Source: a virus
Length of the DNA: 64,000 nt
Reading direction: 5' to 3' (one strand)
Virus record (IMG/VR): IMGVR_UViG_3300026292_000003
Location: 62,001-126,000 of that record
The notes beneath the pieces are model-generated. The model was not told the origin of the DNA and did not search any database. It saw only the letters and a program-made list of their open reading frames with translations. The position numbers and the translations under genes were made by a program. Shown one piece after another: positions 9,923-18,209 of the stretch (the stretch's first letter is position 1; every line of letters starts with the position of its first letter).

Positions 9923-10612
9923 ATGGCATTTAGAAAGATACAAGTAAGTAACTTACAAAGCACAGAATCTGCTGTCAAAGACCCTTTACTAATACTTAAT
10001 CAAGATTCATCAGAAGATGTTGATTCAGGTTTTTTAGCAAAAAGAGGTGTCAGTACATATTCTGGGCTAGTACGTGATTCAGCTACAGCAAAGTTCTATT
10101 TAATTGAATCAATTAATTTAGTAACAAATTCTCTTAATGATATTAGTGCAGTAGATGGTACGTTATCAAAGGGTATACTAGAACTAAATTCGTTAAATGC
10201 TACAACAATATATGTAACAGGTGCAAGTGGTGCAATACATACAACAAATTTAGTAACAGAAAATATTGGCTATTGGCCAGCAGATCCAACTGATACAACA
10301 AAACATATTTTAACAGTTGGTGACGCAACTACACCTGCAGAGTATATAGGTAATGTTACAGGTAACGTTACAGGTAATGTAGTAGGTAATATTGAAGGTA
10401 ATATTATTAATTCATTGGGACAACCAGTAGTTGATAACTCGGGTGCTCTTAATCCTACTAGATTTAAAGTACCAAAAGGATTAACTTCAGAACGCCCAAC
10501 ACCGGCCGCAGAAGGCGATATGTGGTTTAATACAGAAACAAAGATGTTTGAAGGGTATGATGGAACAGCATGGCAACAACTTGTGCCTTCACAGTTTCAA
10601 AGTACACCATAA
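9923..10612 (+). CDS. Short tail fibre-like protein
   Basis: A 229-residue virion protein starting MAFRKIQVSNLQSTE, the same opening (MAFRxI) as the giant fibre. It has a VTGNVTGNVVGNIEGNI beta-repeat around residues 145-165, the kind found in trimeric beta-helical shafts. The C-terminus carries a single PAAEGDMWFNTET...YDGTAWQQL module, which recurs as a repeat in the tail sheath (31787) and neck protein gp14. It is probably a fibre tip or adaptor. The stop codon forms part of the next late promoter. Confidence 0.65.
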   Translation: MAFRKIQVSNLQSTESAVKDPLLILNQDSSEDVDSGFLAKRGVSTYSGLVRDSATAKFYLIESINLVTNSLNDISAVDGTLSKGILELNSLNATTIYVTGASGAIHTTNLVTENIGYWPADPTDTTKHILTVGDATTPAEYIGNVTGNVTGNVVGNIEGNIINSLGQPVVDNSGALNPTRFKVPKGLTSERPTPAAEGDMWFNTETKMFEGYDGTAWQQLVPSQFQSTP

Positions 10613-10615
10613 ATA
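10609..10615 (+). promoter_or_regulatory. Late promoter overlapping a stop codon
   Basis: ATAAATA in which the TAA at 10610-10612 is the stop codon of the short fibre; the next fibre starts at 10634. Confidence 0.6.
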
Positions 10616-10633
10616 GTAGTAGAGGATATATAA

Positions 10634-12397
10634 ATGGCATTTAAAATTGGAAACAAAATAGTATTACATGACGCAGATCCTTCTGCAACACTATTAACAG
10701 AAAGTAACTTAGATAGGTTACAAATTAATGGTGTAGATGTATTAACGCATGACGGTACTACAGTTACATTAAAAAATGTAGATATTAATGACGCATTAGA
10801 GAGTACAATAAACACAGACAATCTTACAGAAGGAACTACAAATTTATTTTTTACAGATGCTAGAGCAGTATCAGCATTATCAGGTTTAGCAACAACAGTC
10901 AGTAATAATACTACAGCAATTAATAATAATGCTACAGCAATTTCAAATAATGCAACAGCAATCGCAAACAATGCCACAGCAATTACAAATAATGCTACAG
11001 CTATTACAAATAATGAAACAGCAATTAATAATAATGTTACAGCAATCGCAAACACACTAGTAGATGCAAAAGCATATACAGATACTAGAGAAACTGCAAT
11101 TACTACAGCATATACAGCGGCTATAGCGTCATCTACGTCAAGTGGTAGTACAGCGGCAAACGCATATACAGATGCAGAAATTGCTACAGCTACAGCAAGT
11201 ATAACATCAGCATATCAAACAGCTGATGCAACAACTTTATCTTCAGCTCAAACTTATGCGGATACAGCAGAAGCAGATGCAGTAACTACAGCTAACGCAT
11301 ATACAGATGCCAGAGAAGTCGCAATCACTACAGCATATCAAACTTATACAGATACAGCAGAAGCAGATGCAAAAGCATATGCAGATACACAAATTGCAAA
11401 TTTAGTTGATTCTGCACCAACTACATTAGACACACTAAATGAATTAGCGTCAGCACTAGGTGACGATGCTAACTTCTCAACTACAGTAACAAATTCAATA
11501 GCAACTAAACTTCCACTAGCTGGTGGAACAATGGCAGGAGATCTTACATTAAGTGGAGCTCCAACAAATAATCTTCATGCGGCTACTAAAGCATATGTTG
11601 ATTCAGCAGTAACTGGTGGAACAGGTGCATTAGATACAGACGATATTGCAGAAGGAACAACTAATTTATACTATACAGATGCTAGAGCAGATGCTAGAGC
11701 AACCTTAAGAATTAATGCGGCGACAACAGACAATATAGATGAAGGTAGTACTAATTTATATTATACAAATACTAGAGCAAGAACAGAAATAGAAGGTGCA
11801 GATTTAGATTTAGGTACAAACAAAATATTATATTCTAATGTTTATGCTACAACTGGTGATTTACCAAGTGCAACAAGTTATCATGGAATGTTTGCTCATG
11901 TACACGGCACAGGCAAAGGATATTTTGCTCATGCAAATAACTGGGTAGAACTAGCAAATCAAAGTGATATTCCAACAAACAATAATCAATTGACTAATGG
12001 TGCAGGTTATGTTACAACTGATACAAATACAACATATACAGCAGGTAACGGATTATCATTAGTTGGCACAGAATTTTTAATGAGTGGTAGTTACACAGGT
12101 GACTTTACAGCAACAGGTGATGTTACAGCATACTCAGATAAAAGATTAAAAAGAAATATTGAAACTATTAATAATGCAGTAGATACTGTAAGCAAATTAC
12201 GTGGTGTAAATTTTGAAAAAGATGGTAGACATAGCACTGGTGTAATAGCACAAGAAGTAGAAGAAGTTTTACCTCAAGTAGTACATACAGCTCCAGATGG
12301 TATGAAATCAGTAGCATATGGTAATATTGTAGGACTATTAATTGAGGCTATTAAAGAACAACAAAAAGAGATAGAGGAGTTAAAAAAGAAAATATAA
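10634..12397 (+). CDS. Second tail fibre with Peptidase_S74 chaperone
   Basis: A 587-residue paralogue of the fibre at 7948. It shares the NNATAIxNNATAI/ADATTLSSAQTYADTAEADA shaft, the TLDTLNELASALGDDANFST unit, a GMFAHVHGTGKGYFAH...NWVELA beta module, and the C-terminal chaperone (AYSDKRLKRNI, GVIAQEVEEVLPQVV, SVAYGNIVGLLIEAIKEQ) with the SD-x2-K/R catalytic segment. LPLAGGTMAGDLTLSG around residue 295 is a common fibre motif. After folding, the last roughly 90 residues should be released by self-cleavage. Two tandem S74 fibres suggest alternative or hetero-oligomeric adhesins. Confidence 0.83.
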   Translation: MAFKIGNKIVLHDADPSATLLTESNLDRLQINGVDVLTHDGTTVTLKNVDINDALESTINTDNLTEGTTNLFFTDARAVSALSGLATTVSNNTTAINNNATAISNNATAIANNATAITNNATAITNNETAINNNVTAIANTLVDAKAYTDTRETAITTAYTAAIASSTSSGSTAANAYTDAEIATATASITSAYQTADATTLSSAQTYADTAEADAVTTANAYTDAREVAITTAYQTYTDTAEADAKAYADTQIANLVDSAPTTLDTLNELASALGDDANFSTTVTNSIATKLPLAGGTMAGDLTLSGAPTNNLHAATKAYVDSAVTGGTGALDTDDIAEGTTNLYYTDARADARATLRINAATTDNIDEGSTNLYYTNTRARTEIEGADLDLGTNKILYSNVYATTGDLPSATSYHGMFAHVHGTGKGYFAHANNWVELANQSDIPTNNNQLTNGAGYVTTDTNTTYTAGNGLSLVGTEFLMSGSYTGDFTATGDVTAYSDKRLKRNIETINNAVDTVSKLRGVNFEKDGRHSTGVIAQEVEEVLPQVVHTAPDGMKSVAYGNIVGLLIEAIKEQQKEIEELKKKI

Positions 12398-12399
12398 GC

Positions 12400-12406
12400 A
12401 TAAATA
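12400..12406 (+). promoter_or_regulatory. Late promoter immediately before ATG
   Basis: ATAAATA ends 6 nt before the ATG at 12413 and there is no Shine-Dalgarno in between. With T4 spacing the transcript would start within about 1 nt of the start codon. Confidence 0.5.
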
Positions 12407-12412
12407 TACTTT

Positions 12413-12817
12413 ATGAAAGTAAGCGATAATACACAGATATCAATGCCAATCCGTAATATGATTGCGATCATAGGAGCAATTTGTATGGGAGTTTGGGCTT
12501 ACTTTGGAATAACTGAAAAGTTAAATCAACATAGCAATACACTTACATTAATGCAAAAAGACCTAGAGTCAAATACTGAATTTCGTATTAAGTATCCACG
12601 TGGAGAATTAGGACAAAGTCAGAATGATTTAGAGCAGTTTATGTTAATAGAAGAATTATATAAAAGTGTTGAAAAAATGGAAAAAGTATTAGAATCAAAT
12701 ATGACTAACAAAGTTAACATTGACTTTTTAAAAGAACAAGTAGATAAAATGTTAAATGATATTGAGAAGTTAAAAGACAAGCAACGTGAGTTTGCTAACG
12801 GTAACGGAGGTCACTAA
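12413..12817 (+). CDS. Membrane-anchored coiled-coil protein
   Basis: A 134-residue protein with one predicted transmembrane helix at about residues 14-34 (NMIAIIGAICMGVWAYFGI), then a soluble region FRIKYPRGELGQSQNDLEQFMLIEELY and a charged helical C-terminus with heptad-like spacing. I recognise this as a conserved small membrane protein of marine T4-like phages without assigned function. The topology would suit a lysis or envelope role, but nothing catalytic is visible. It overlaps the next gene by one base (TAATG), after a GGAGG site. The upstream late promoter leaves almost no leader. Confidence 0.7.
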   Translation: MKVSDNTQISMPIRNMIAIIGAICMGVWAYFGITEKLNQHSNTLTLMQKDLESNTEFRIKYPRGELGQSQNDLEQFMLIEELYKSVEKMEKVLESNMTNKVNIDFLKEQVDKMLNDIEKLKDKQREFANGNGGH

Positions 12818-13029
12818 TGGTAGAAACAGTAGTAGCCCTATTAATGCTTATAAACAACGAAATTAAAGAGCACAGAATACAAGAATCTATGGGTGTATGT
12901 TTAAGAGGTAAACGTACAGCAGAAAGACAATATTCAGAAGGTGTAAAATACCAATGCATCAAATCTAAAGCAAAACTTGAGTTAAACATAGATGGAACTA
13001 AAACAATTAAAGCTCTTATATTAGAATAA
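12817..13029 (+). CDS. Conserved small protein, unknown
   Basis: A 70-residue protein with a hydrophobic N-terminus (VETVVALLMLIN) and then a basic region with two Cys (SMGVCLRGKRTAERQYSEGVKYQCIKSKAKLEL). The N-terminus is short for a full transmembrane span. It is translationally coupled to the membrane protein before it and travels with it in related marine phages as far as I recall. Function unknown; an envelope or lysis accessory role is only a guess from the pairing. Confidence 0.65.
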   Translation: MVETVVALLMLINNEIKEHRIQESMGVCLRGKRTAERQYSEGVKYQCIKSKAKLELNIDGTKTIKALILE

Positions 13030-13066
13030 AGAGATTATAAACTACTATATAACACGAGCTATATAG

Positions 13067-13073
13067 ATAAATA
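13067..13073 (+). promoter_or_regulatory. Late promoter
   Basis: GATAAATA core, 58 nt before the ATG at 13132. Confidence 0.6.
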
Positions 13074-13079
13074 ATAATA

Positions 13080-13111
13080 CAAGCAATATGCTTGTAATTA
13101 ACGTTAATTAC
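13080..13111 (+). promoter_or_regulatory. Two inverted repeats in late leader
   Basis: A 6-bp hairpin (13080-13085 with 13089-13094) is followed directly by a perfect 18-nt palindrome at 13094-13111, GTAATTAACGTTAATTAC. Both lie between the late promoter and the AGGAG at 13121-13125. Confidence 0.55.
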
Positions 13112-13131
13112 AATTATGACAGGAGAGTAAT

Positions 13132-13320
13132 ATGTCGACATTACCAGCAACCGGTTCAAATATTTCTATGTCAACTGTGCGTAACTATTTTGGATTAAGT
13201 GGAACAGTTTCCATGAGTACATTAGGTAGCACAATCTCACCGTCAGTGACGTCTAATATCAAACTTTCAGCTACATTTGGTGGTTGGCAGTATCCGTCAC
13301 CGTCTGGTTCACATCCATAA
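13132..13320 (+). CDS. Small virion-like protein
   Basis: A 62-residue protein, almost free of charged residues, with two related segments, SMSTVRNYFGLSGTVSMSTL and the preceding LPATGSNI. This resembles the short 'LPxSGxIsxxxVxxxLGLSxT' units found in tail proteins of marine phages. A good AGGAG Shine-Dalgarno and its own late promoter indicate that it is expressed on its own and probably highly. A minor tail or decoration protein is likely. Confidence 0.6.
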   Translation: MSTLPATGSNISMSTVRNYFGLSGTVSMSTLGSTISPSVTSNIKLSATFGGWQYPSPSGSHP

Positions 13321-13341
13321 GAAATATTGTAAAACATATTT

Positions 13342-13378
13342 AATAGGTACGTTGTTTATACTTGACAACGTGCCTATT
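13342..13378 (+). terminator. Long hairpin, possible terminator
   Basis: A 14-bp stem (13342-13355 with 13365-13378, one G-U) with a 9-nt loop, 21 nt after the stop of the small virion protein. There is no T run after it, so it may be a processing or stability hairpin rather than a true terminator. Confidence 0.5.
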
Positions 13379-13388
13379 GTAATGTAAA

Positions 13389-13395
13389 ATAAATA
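13389..13395 (+). promoter_or_regulatory. Late promoter of the 13456-18984 run
   Basis: ATAAATA followed by C, 60 nt before ATG 13456. No other convincing promoter is visible before 18984, so this probably serves the whole overlapping gene run. Confidence 0.55.
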
Positions 13396-13455
13396 CACTT
13401 GTAAAAATTATTATTGTGACCAATAGTAAAAGTAAACTCAACACAGGAGAAAACA

Positions 13456-13875
13456 ATGATTAGAACTCGTTATGAGATTGAAACGTTTGTACTTGGAGCA
13501 CACCCGTCTCCAGCCAGAAAGGCACAAGTACTTACAGAAGAGCTAATGAAAGCTCGTGAAACAAAACACCCAGACCTTCCAATATTAGAAGCAATTTATA
13601 AAGATTTTTCTGCAGAACATAATGTAGAAGAACTTTCAAAAGATATTGAATCTACTGAAGAAGAATATTGGGTACACAGACTAGCAAAACTAGCGGCAAT
13701 TGATATTTTAACAATTGGTAAAGTACAACCAGAGCATATGGCTTATATGGTTGCGTTACCAGATGAAGCTTTCAAAGCATCAGTTAAAGAAGCCACAAGT
13801 ATTGCTAAACAACTAAATTATGAGGTTCAACAAATTGAAGCTGAACTTCAAGCAGATTTAGCATCTGCAAAATAA
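13456..13875 (+). CDS. Conserved hypothetical protein
   Basis: A 139-residue, mostly helical acidic protein (RYEIETFVLGAHPSPARKAQVLTEELMKA, WVHRLAKLAAIDILTIGKVQPEHMAYM). It has no membrane segment or catalytic motif. I recall similar sequences in marine T4-like phages but no function. It has a strong ACAGGAGA Shine-Dalgarno and leads the accessory gene run. Confidence 0.65.
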   Translation: MIRTRYEIETFVLGAHPSPARKAQVLTEELMKARETKHPDLPILEAIYKDFSAEHNVEELSKDIESTEEEYWVHRLAKLAAIDILTIGKVQPEHMAYMVALPDEAFKASVKEATSIAKQLNYEVQQIEAELQADLASAK

Positions 13876-13880
13876 ACTGA

Positions 13881-14531
13881 ATGGTAACCACTCCATCATT
13901 TTATCATAAAAAGAATAATTCCGCTTCTGTAGCTATTTGCGTTCCTGTGCGAGATAATGTTACTGCGGTCTTTGCTTACAGTCTTGCTATGCTTCAACGA
14001 AAGTGTGGTGAGGCTGGGTTAGCTACTTCTCTACATTTTATTATGGGTAGTGAAGTTACTATACAAAGACAACAGTTAGTATCTGAAGCACTAGAAACAA
14101 ATTGTACTCACATTATGTGGATTGATTCTGATATGCAATTTCCAGTAGATACCCTAAATATATTATTAGCGGCAGATAAAGATATTGTTGCTGGAAATTA
14201 TTCAACAAGAGTTCCACCACATAGACCAGTCGCTTTTAGAAGTAAAAATAATCTAGATGATAGAGTTTTTACTGGTACAGGCTTAGAAAAAGTTTGGGCT
14301 GTAGGAAGTGGAATGATGTTAGTAAAAAGAGAAGTTTATGAAAAGTTAAATTCACCTTTTTATAAAATTGAATATTCAGAAGACTATTCAAGTTTAGTAG
14401 GAGAAGACGTATATTTTTGTACAAAAGCTAACGAAGCAGGATATGAAGTATATGTAAGTCACGAACTGAGTGACAAAATAGCACACATAGGAACACGTGC
14501 ATTTACAGTTAAAGGCGATTGCAATGATTAA
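13881..14531 (+). CDS. Family 2-like glycosyltransferase
   Basis: A 216-residue GT-A type glycosyltransferase. It opens with a nucleotide-binding strand (SVAICVPVRDNVTAVFAYSLA), has a DxD metal/nucleotide-sugar motif in MWIDSDMQFP near residue 92, and an acidic GEDVYFCTKANEAGY segment near residue 175 in the position of the catalytic base of family 2 enzymes. It is short, a minimal catalytic domain. It starts 5 nt after the upstream stop without a clear Shine-Dalgarno, so coupling is likely. It overlaps a second glycosyltransferase by 8 nt. Acceptor unknown: virion protein, DNA or host glycan are all possible. Confidence 0.75.
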   Translation: MVTTPSFYHKKNNSASVAICVPVRDNVTAVFAYSLAMLQRKCGEAGLATSLHFIMGSEVTIQRQQLVSEALETNCTHIMWIDSDMQFPVDTLNILLAADKDIVAGNYSTRVPPHRPVAFRSKNNLDDRVFTGTGLEKVWAVGSGMMLVKREVYEKLNSPFYKIEYSEDYSSLVGEDVYFCTKANEAGYEVYVSHELSDKIAHIGTRAFTVKGDCND

Positions 14532-15615
14532 TATAAAGAATAACCAAAAAGAATTTAAAGGACAAAACGTTGTCACACCTTGGGATAGACTTAAAAGGTT
14601 TATGTTTGATAGTTACCCAATTATTAAAACCCCAATAAGATTAAAAGACGAAGAAGATATTTTAGATATAGCAAAAAAATATAAAAACGAAGCAGATATG
14701 GCTTGGGTTGTATTTGATGAAATAGAAGTTAATCCAAAATTTCCTTGGCATTATAGACCAAGTGATATAGGTAAAAAGGTTATTCATACGTTTCCTAGAG
14801 TAGTTAAAAGAACAAACAGACCAGTGAGCTGGGGGGATGTTAGATTAGTTCCTACTAACGGAGTTTCCCACGGTGAGGTAGAAAATAAATTGGTAGCAAG
14901 TTTCCACGTTGCAGAATTTGATATCTTTATGATTAGTTACCACGAAGCTGAAGCAGATGAGAATTTTCAAAAATTAAAAAACAGATTTAAAGATGCACAA
15001 CACGTAAAGAACGTTGAAGGTATTGGTAATGCTCACAAACGTGTGGGTGAATTAGCAAAAACTGAAATGGTTTATATTGTTGATGCAGATGCAGATATTA
15101 TGGGTGACTTTAGTTTTGATTATATTCCACCAATGAGTAAAAGAAAAAATACAACATATGTATGGAGTGCTAGAAATCCTGTAAATGGATTAGAGTACGG
15201 GTATGGTGGAGTTAAGTTATTTCCAAAAGTTCAGTTATTAGAACTAGGACATGAATTGCCAGATTATACAACTGGTGCAAGTTTTTATCAGCCAATATCA
15301 GATGTATCAAATATTACAAGATTTAACAAAGACCCTTATAGAACTTGGAGAAGTGCATTTCGTGAATGTGTTAAACTAGCAAGTTCAGTTAATCCTAATC
15401 AAAAACAAAAAGAGACAGATGAAAGATTAGAAGCATGGTGTACAAAAGATGTTGGAGCCCGTTTTGGTCGTTACTGTTTAAAAGGTGCCTTAGAAGGCAA
15501 AGAGTATGGATTAGCAAACAAAGATAATAACGAAGCATTAGTTAAAATTAACGACTTTGAATGGTTACGTGAACAATTTGTTGCTAGTATGAAAAAGAGA
15601 GTCACTGACAAGTAA
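14524..15615 (+). CDS. Glycosyltransferase-like protein
   Basis: A 363-residue protein. The start is placed at ATG 14524, which overlaps the upstream stop by 8 nt; an in-frame codon at 14497 would overlap by more. The central region has VYIVDADADIMGDF, a DxD-type metal site, after a GIGNAHKRVGELAKTE segment, as in GT-A transferases. The block DPYRTWRSAFRECVKLAS near residue 277 is a signature I associate with a marine phage glycosyltransferase family. It probably acts with the gene upstream. Confidence 0.65.
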   Translation: MINIKNNQKEFKGQNVVTPWDRLKRFMFDSYPIIKTPIRLKDEEDILDIAKKYKNEADMAWVVFDEIEVNPKFPWHYRPSDIGKKVIHTFPRVVKRTNRPVSWGDVRLVPTNGVSHGEVENKLVASFHVAEFDIFMISYHEAEADENFQKLKNRFKDAQHVKNVEGIGNAHKRVGELAKTEMVYIVDADADIMGDFSFDYIPPMSKRKNTTYVWSARNPVNGLEYGYGGVKLFPKVQLLELGHELPDYTTGASFYQPISDVSNITRFNKDPYRTWRSAFRECVKLASSVNPNQKQKETDERLEAWCTKDVGARFGRYCLKGALEGKEYGLANKDNNEALVKINDFEWLREQFVASMKKRVTDK

Positions 15616-15909
15616 ATGATTCAATGGTTAAAGAAATCAATTCATCATTTAAAAGTAGAAACAGGATGGGGCTACTTTTATCATTTATGGCATAGCCTTT
15701 GCAATAGCTGGGCTTTAATTGTTATAGCATTTAAAAGTGTAGTACACGGATTATTTCCTTGGATATGGAAAGCAGATGCACCTAAAGGGGTTATTCGTAT
15801 GTATCATCAAATTATGAGAATTGAACATATAGAAAAGATGGACAAGTTAAGAAAGTTACCAAAAGATGAACGATATAAATCCAATAAACCTATTGACCCT
15901 ATTGAATAG
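15616..15909 (+). CDS. Small membrane-associated protein
   Basis: A 97-residue protein, starting directly after the stop of the glycosyltransferase. Residues 16-50 are hydrophobic and Trp-rich (GWGYFYHLWHSLCNSWALIVIAF...GLFPWIW) and could insert into or lie on a membrane; the C-terminus is basic (KLRKLPKDERYKSNK). Function unknown. It may anchor the neighbouring glycosyltransferases, but that is speculation. Confidence 0.6.
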   Translation: MIQWLKKSIHHLKVETGWGYFYHLWHSLCNSWALIVIAFKSVVHGLFPWIWKADAPKGVIRMYHQIMRIEHIEKMDKLRKLPKDERYKSNKPIDPIE

Positions 15910-16453
15910 TTATGGCGACGTAATAGAACTGAACCAAAAGCTAGACAGTAATAAGATTATTAATGAATTAGAAAGTTTACAATGGGAAAAAGGCCCTAAT
16001 GGTAAACAAGGCATTAATCTTACAGGACCAACAACAGGTCTTGGACTTGAAGATAAAAATAAACACGATAAAGATCAAGAAGCAAATGAAAATTTACTTA
16101 AATGTCCATCATTATATGAATTCTTTAAACAATGGTCAGACTTGGCTAGATGTAGAGCAGTAAAACTAGAAGCTGGTAGCTTCTTTACTATGCATCGAGA
16201 CGCATTTAGATTTAACCCTCAAATTAGAATTTTTATTCCATTAAATAAAACTGAAATACACCAATGGAACTTTTTATACGACGATAAACGTGTAGAGTTT
16301 AAACCAGGTGTTCCTTATGTATTAAATACTCGTAAGCAACACGGAAGTTTTGCAATGGATAGTGGAATATATCATATATTAATGAGTTTATATTTAACTG
16401 AAAATAATTTAAAAACAATTATACAATCATTACCAAACTGTAAGGAAAGATAA
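15866..16453 (+). CDS. 2OG-Fe(II) oxygenase-like protein
   Basis: A 195-residue double-stranded beta-helix protein. It carries an HRD iron-binding motif (FFTMHRDAFRF, His about residue 110) and a distal His in TRKQHGSFAMD (about residue 158), flanked by strands RIFIPLN and YHILMSLYL, the layout of aspartyl-hydroxylase or prolyl-hydroxylase type enzymes. The start overlaps the upstream gene by 44 nt; TTG codons at 15893 or 15902 are alternatives. The stop overlaps the next ATG. Substrate unknown. One of five HxD...H proteins in this window. Confidence 0.65.
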   Translation: MNDINPINLLTLLNSYGDVIELNQKLDSNKIINELESLQWEKGPNGKQGINLTGPTTGLGLEDKNKHDKDQEANENLLKCPSLYEFFKQWSDLARCRAVKLEAGSFFTMHRDAFRFNPQIRIFIPLNKTEIHQWNFLYDDKRVEFKPGVPYVLNTRKQHGSFAMDSGIYHILMSLYLTENNLKTIIQSLPNCKER

Positions 16454-17403
16454 TGAAAGAAAAAACAGACAAAAATTATCATAGTGGCGAAAAGATTGAA
16501 GATTTATATAAAAATGTAAAAGATGCAGATCATAAAAAAGTAGAAGGTAATACACAAAAAGATAGTAACTACGAAGATGAAATGTATAGTGAAGAGCAAA
16601 TAGCTAGACACAATAAAATGGATAACATCTTTAAAGTTGATAATGTTCCAAGTAGATGGGAACACAATAAAACTCGTAGTACTTTTCATTTTGATCCTTT
16701 TGGTGATCCAACTGAACAAACATTTATTATTACAAATAGATTTGTAGGAGATTTTGAACCTGCGGTTAAGTATGCAATAGCAAATGCTAAAGAACAAACT
16801 ATAGGAAATTATAGGCCACGTAATTTAAGTAAACAAGATAAAGATTTACACGATGGAGAAATACAAGATATTATAACGGCATCAGGTAAAGATGATCTTA
16901 GTGCAATGTATCACGATTCAGTAATAAGAAGAAAAGTTGATGAAGACGGGAATTACAAAGTACAAGAAAATAGAATACCTGAATATGAGGTGTTGTTTAA
17001 TATGATAGATACATTAGGTGTAGAGGTTCATCAATCAAGATTACATATACAAAAGTTAGGACAAGTAACACCAGCACATATTGATCAGCAGATGAGATAT
17101 GCTAGGCCAGGTTGGCGTAAAATATGGACTGAAGCAGGAGCAGATAAGAATCCTTTAAAGTTAAGAAGGTTTTTAGTTATGTTGCAAGATTGGGATTACG
17201 GTCACGTATGGCAATTTGGTAACACTTATTATCAAGGATACAAAGCAGGTGAGTGTATAACATACGATTGGTGTAATATGCCACACGGTACGGCTAACTT
17301 TGGATATACTCCAAGAGTTACATTTCAGTTTACAGGATTTATAAGTGAAAAAACGCAAGAGTATATAAACAATCCAGATAAAAATAGAATCATTGAAGTA
17401 TGA
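16453..17403 (+). CDS. 2OG-Fe(II) oxygenase-like protein
   Basis: A 316-residue protein with a charged, probably disordered N-terminal 60 residues, then a jelly-roll domain. HID (QVTPAHIDQQMRY, His about 209) and a distal His (MPHGTANFGYTPRVTFQFTG, about 277) are spaced as an Fe(II) facial triad, with Arg 10 residues further for 2-oxoglutarate. It is larger than its neighbour at 15866 and not obviously its duplicate. It is coupled at both ends (TAATG before, ATGA after), which puts it in one transcript with the glycosyltransferases and the SGNH hydrolase. Confidence 0.65.
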   Translation: MKEKTDKNYHSGEKIEDLYKNVKDADHKKVEGNTQKDSNYEDEMYSEEQIARHNKMDNIFKVDNVPSRWEHNKTRSTFHFDPFGDPTEQTFIITNRFVGDFEPAVKYAIANAKEQTIGNYRPRNLSKQDKDLHDGEIQDIITASGKDDLSAMYHDSVIRRKVDEDGNYKVQENRIPEYEVLFNMIDTLGVEVHQSRLHIQKLGQVTPAHIDQQMRYARPGWRKIWTEAGADKNPLKLRRFLVMLQDWDYGHVWQFGNTYYQGYKAGECITYDWCNMPHGTANFGYTPRVTFQFTGFISEKTQEYINNPDKNRIIEV

Positions 17404-18209
17404 CAATAAAACGACCATTTACAACTATGACAGAAAAAGAAAAGTTAGAATGGACTTTTCGAGAAAAAATAGTAAAACAAAAAAGACAACCAAATACTAC
17501 AGTAGAAGAGTATGGGCATGATAAAGGTGGTAGATTTATTGTAGGAAAAACAGGAGCAGATGCTTGGACAGATGATGCAGTACAAAACATAGACTGGACT
17601 TTACCAGAAAATCAATTTAATTATACGTGGAATAAAAATGGTTATAGAGGACCAGATGATAATGGAGATGTAGATATTATTTTTGCTGGTAGTAGTTTAA
17701 CAATAGGAACAGGTGTTCCTTATGAAAAAAGTTATCCACACCTCGTCTCAGAAGAACTTAATCTTAAACATATTAATATAAGTGATTTTGATACACTATT
17801 AGATTTAGCAGATAGTTTACTTGACTTTAATCATTTAAATCCAAAGTATATTATATTAGGTGATTGCTGGGCAATTAATAGTACTAGTTGGTTAATGAGA
17901 TTTTGGTTAAAGAAAGAAAAAGATTTAGAAACAATAGATTTGGTAAGAAAGACTTTTTATGATAGCAATACCAAAGTATTTAAAATATTTGAGTTAGCAT
18001 TAAAGGAAGCATTTCCAAATGCAAAATGTTTTATATTTGAACCAGAAGAAAAAAGAAAGTTATGGTCATATGGACATGAGTTACAACATATTAAATCAGT
18101 AAAATATAAAAAGAGTGATATTATTGATCTAGGAAGAGATCAAACTCACCCTGGTCCAAAAACGCATAGAATATTTGCTGATAAAGTAAAGAGTTTAATT
18201 AATGAATAA
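17400..18209 (+). CDS. SGNH/GDSL-type hydrolase-like protein
   Basis: A 269-residue protein. Residues 95-110 contain AGSSLTIGTGVP, a block I with the candidate nucleophile Ser after a beta strand (DIIFAG). The C-terminal DQTHPGPKTH matches the Asp-x-x-His block V that supplies the catalytic His and Asp. The oxyanion Asn block is not clear (LGDCWAINS). Such enzymes deacetylate or deacylate glycans, which suits the neighbouring glycosyltransferases. It starts in an ATGA overlap. A second, different SGNH-type gene starts at 63840. Confidence 0.65.
   Translation: MTIKRPFTTMTEKEKLEWTFREKIVKQKRQPNTTVEEYGHDKGGRFIVGKTGADAWTDDAVQNIDWTLPENQFNYTWNKNGYRGPDDNGDVDIIFAGSSLTIGTGVPYEKSYPHLVSEELNLKHINISDFDTLLDLADSLLDFNHLNPKYIILGDCWAINSTSWLMRFWLKKEKDLETIDLVRKTFYDSNTKVFKIFELALKEAFPNAKCFIFEPEEKRKLWSYGHELQHIKSVKYKKSDIIDLGRDQTHPGPKTHRIFADKVKSLINE

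Noticed and set aside
15873-15880. TATAAATC near the start of the oxygenase at 15866 as a late promoter
   Set aside because: The last base differs from the ATAAATA core, and it lies inside both overlapping genes downstream of the ATG.
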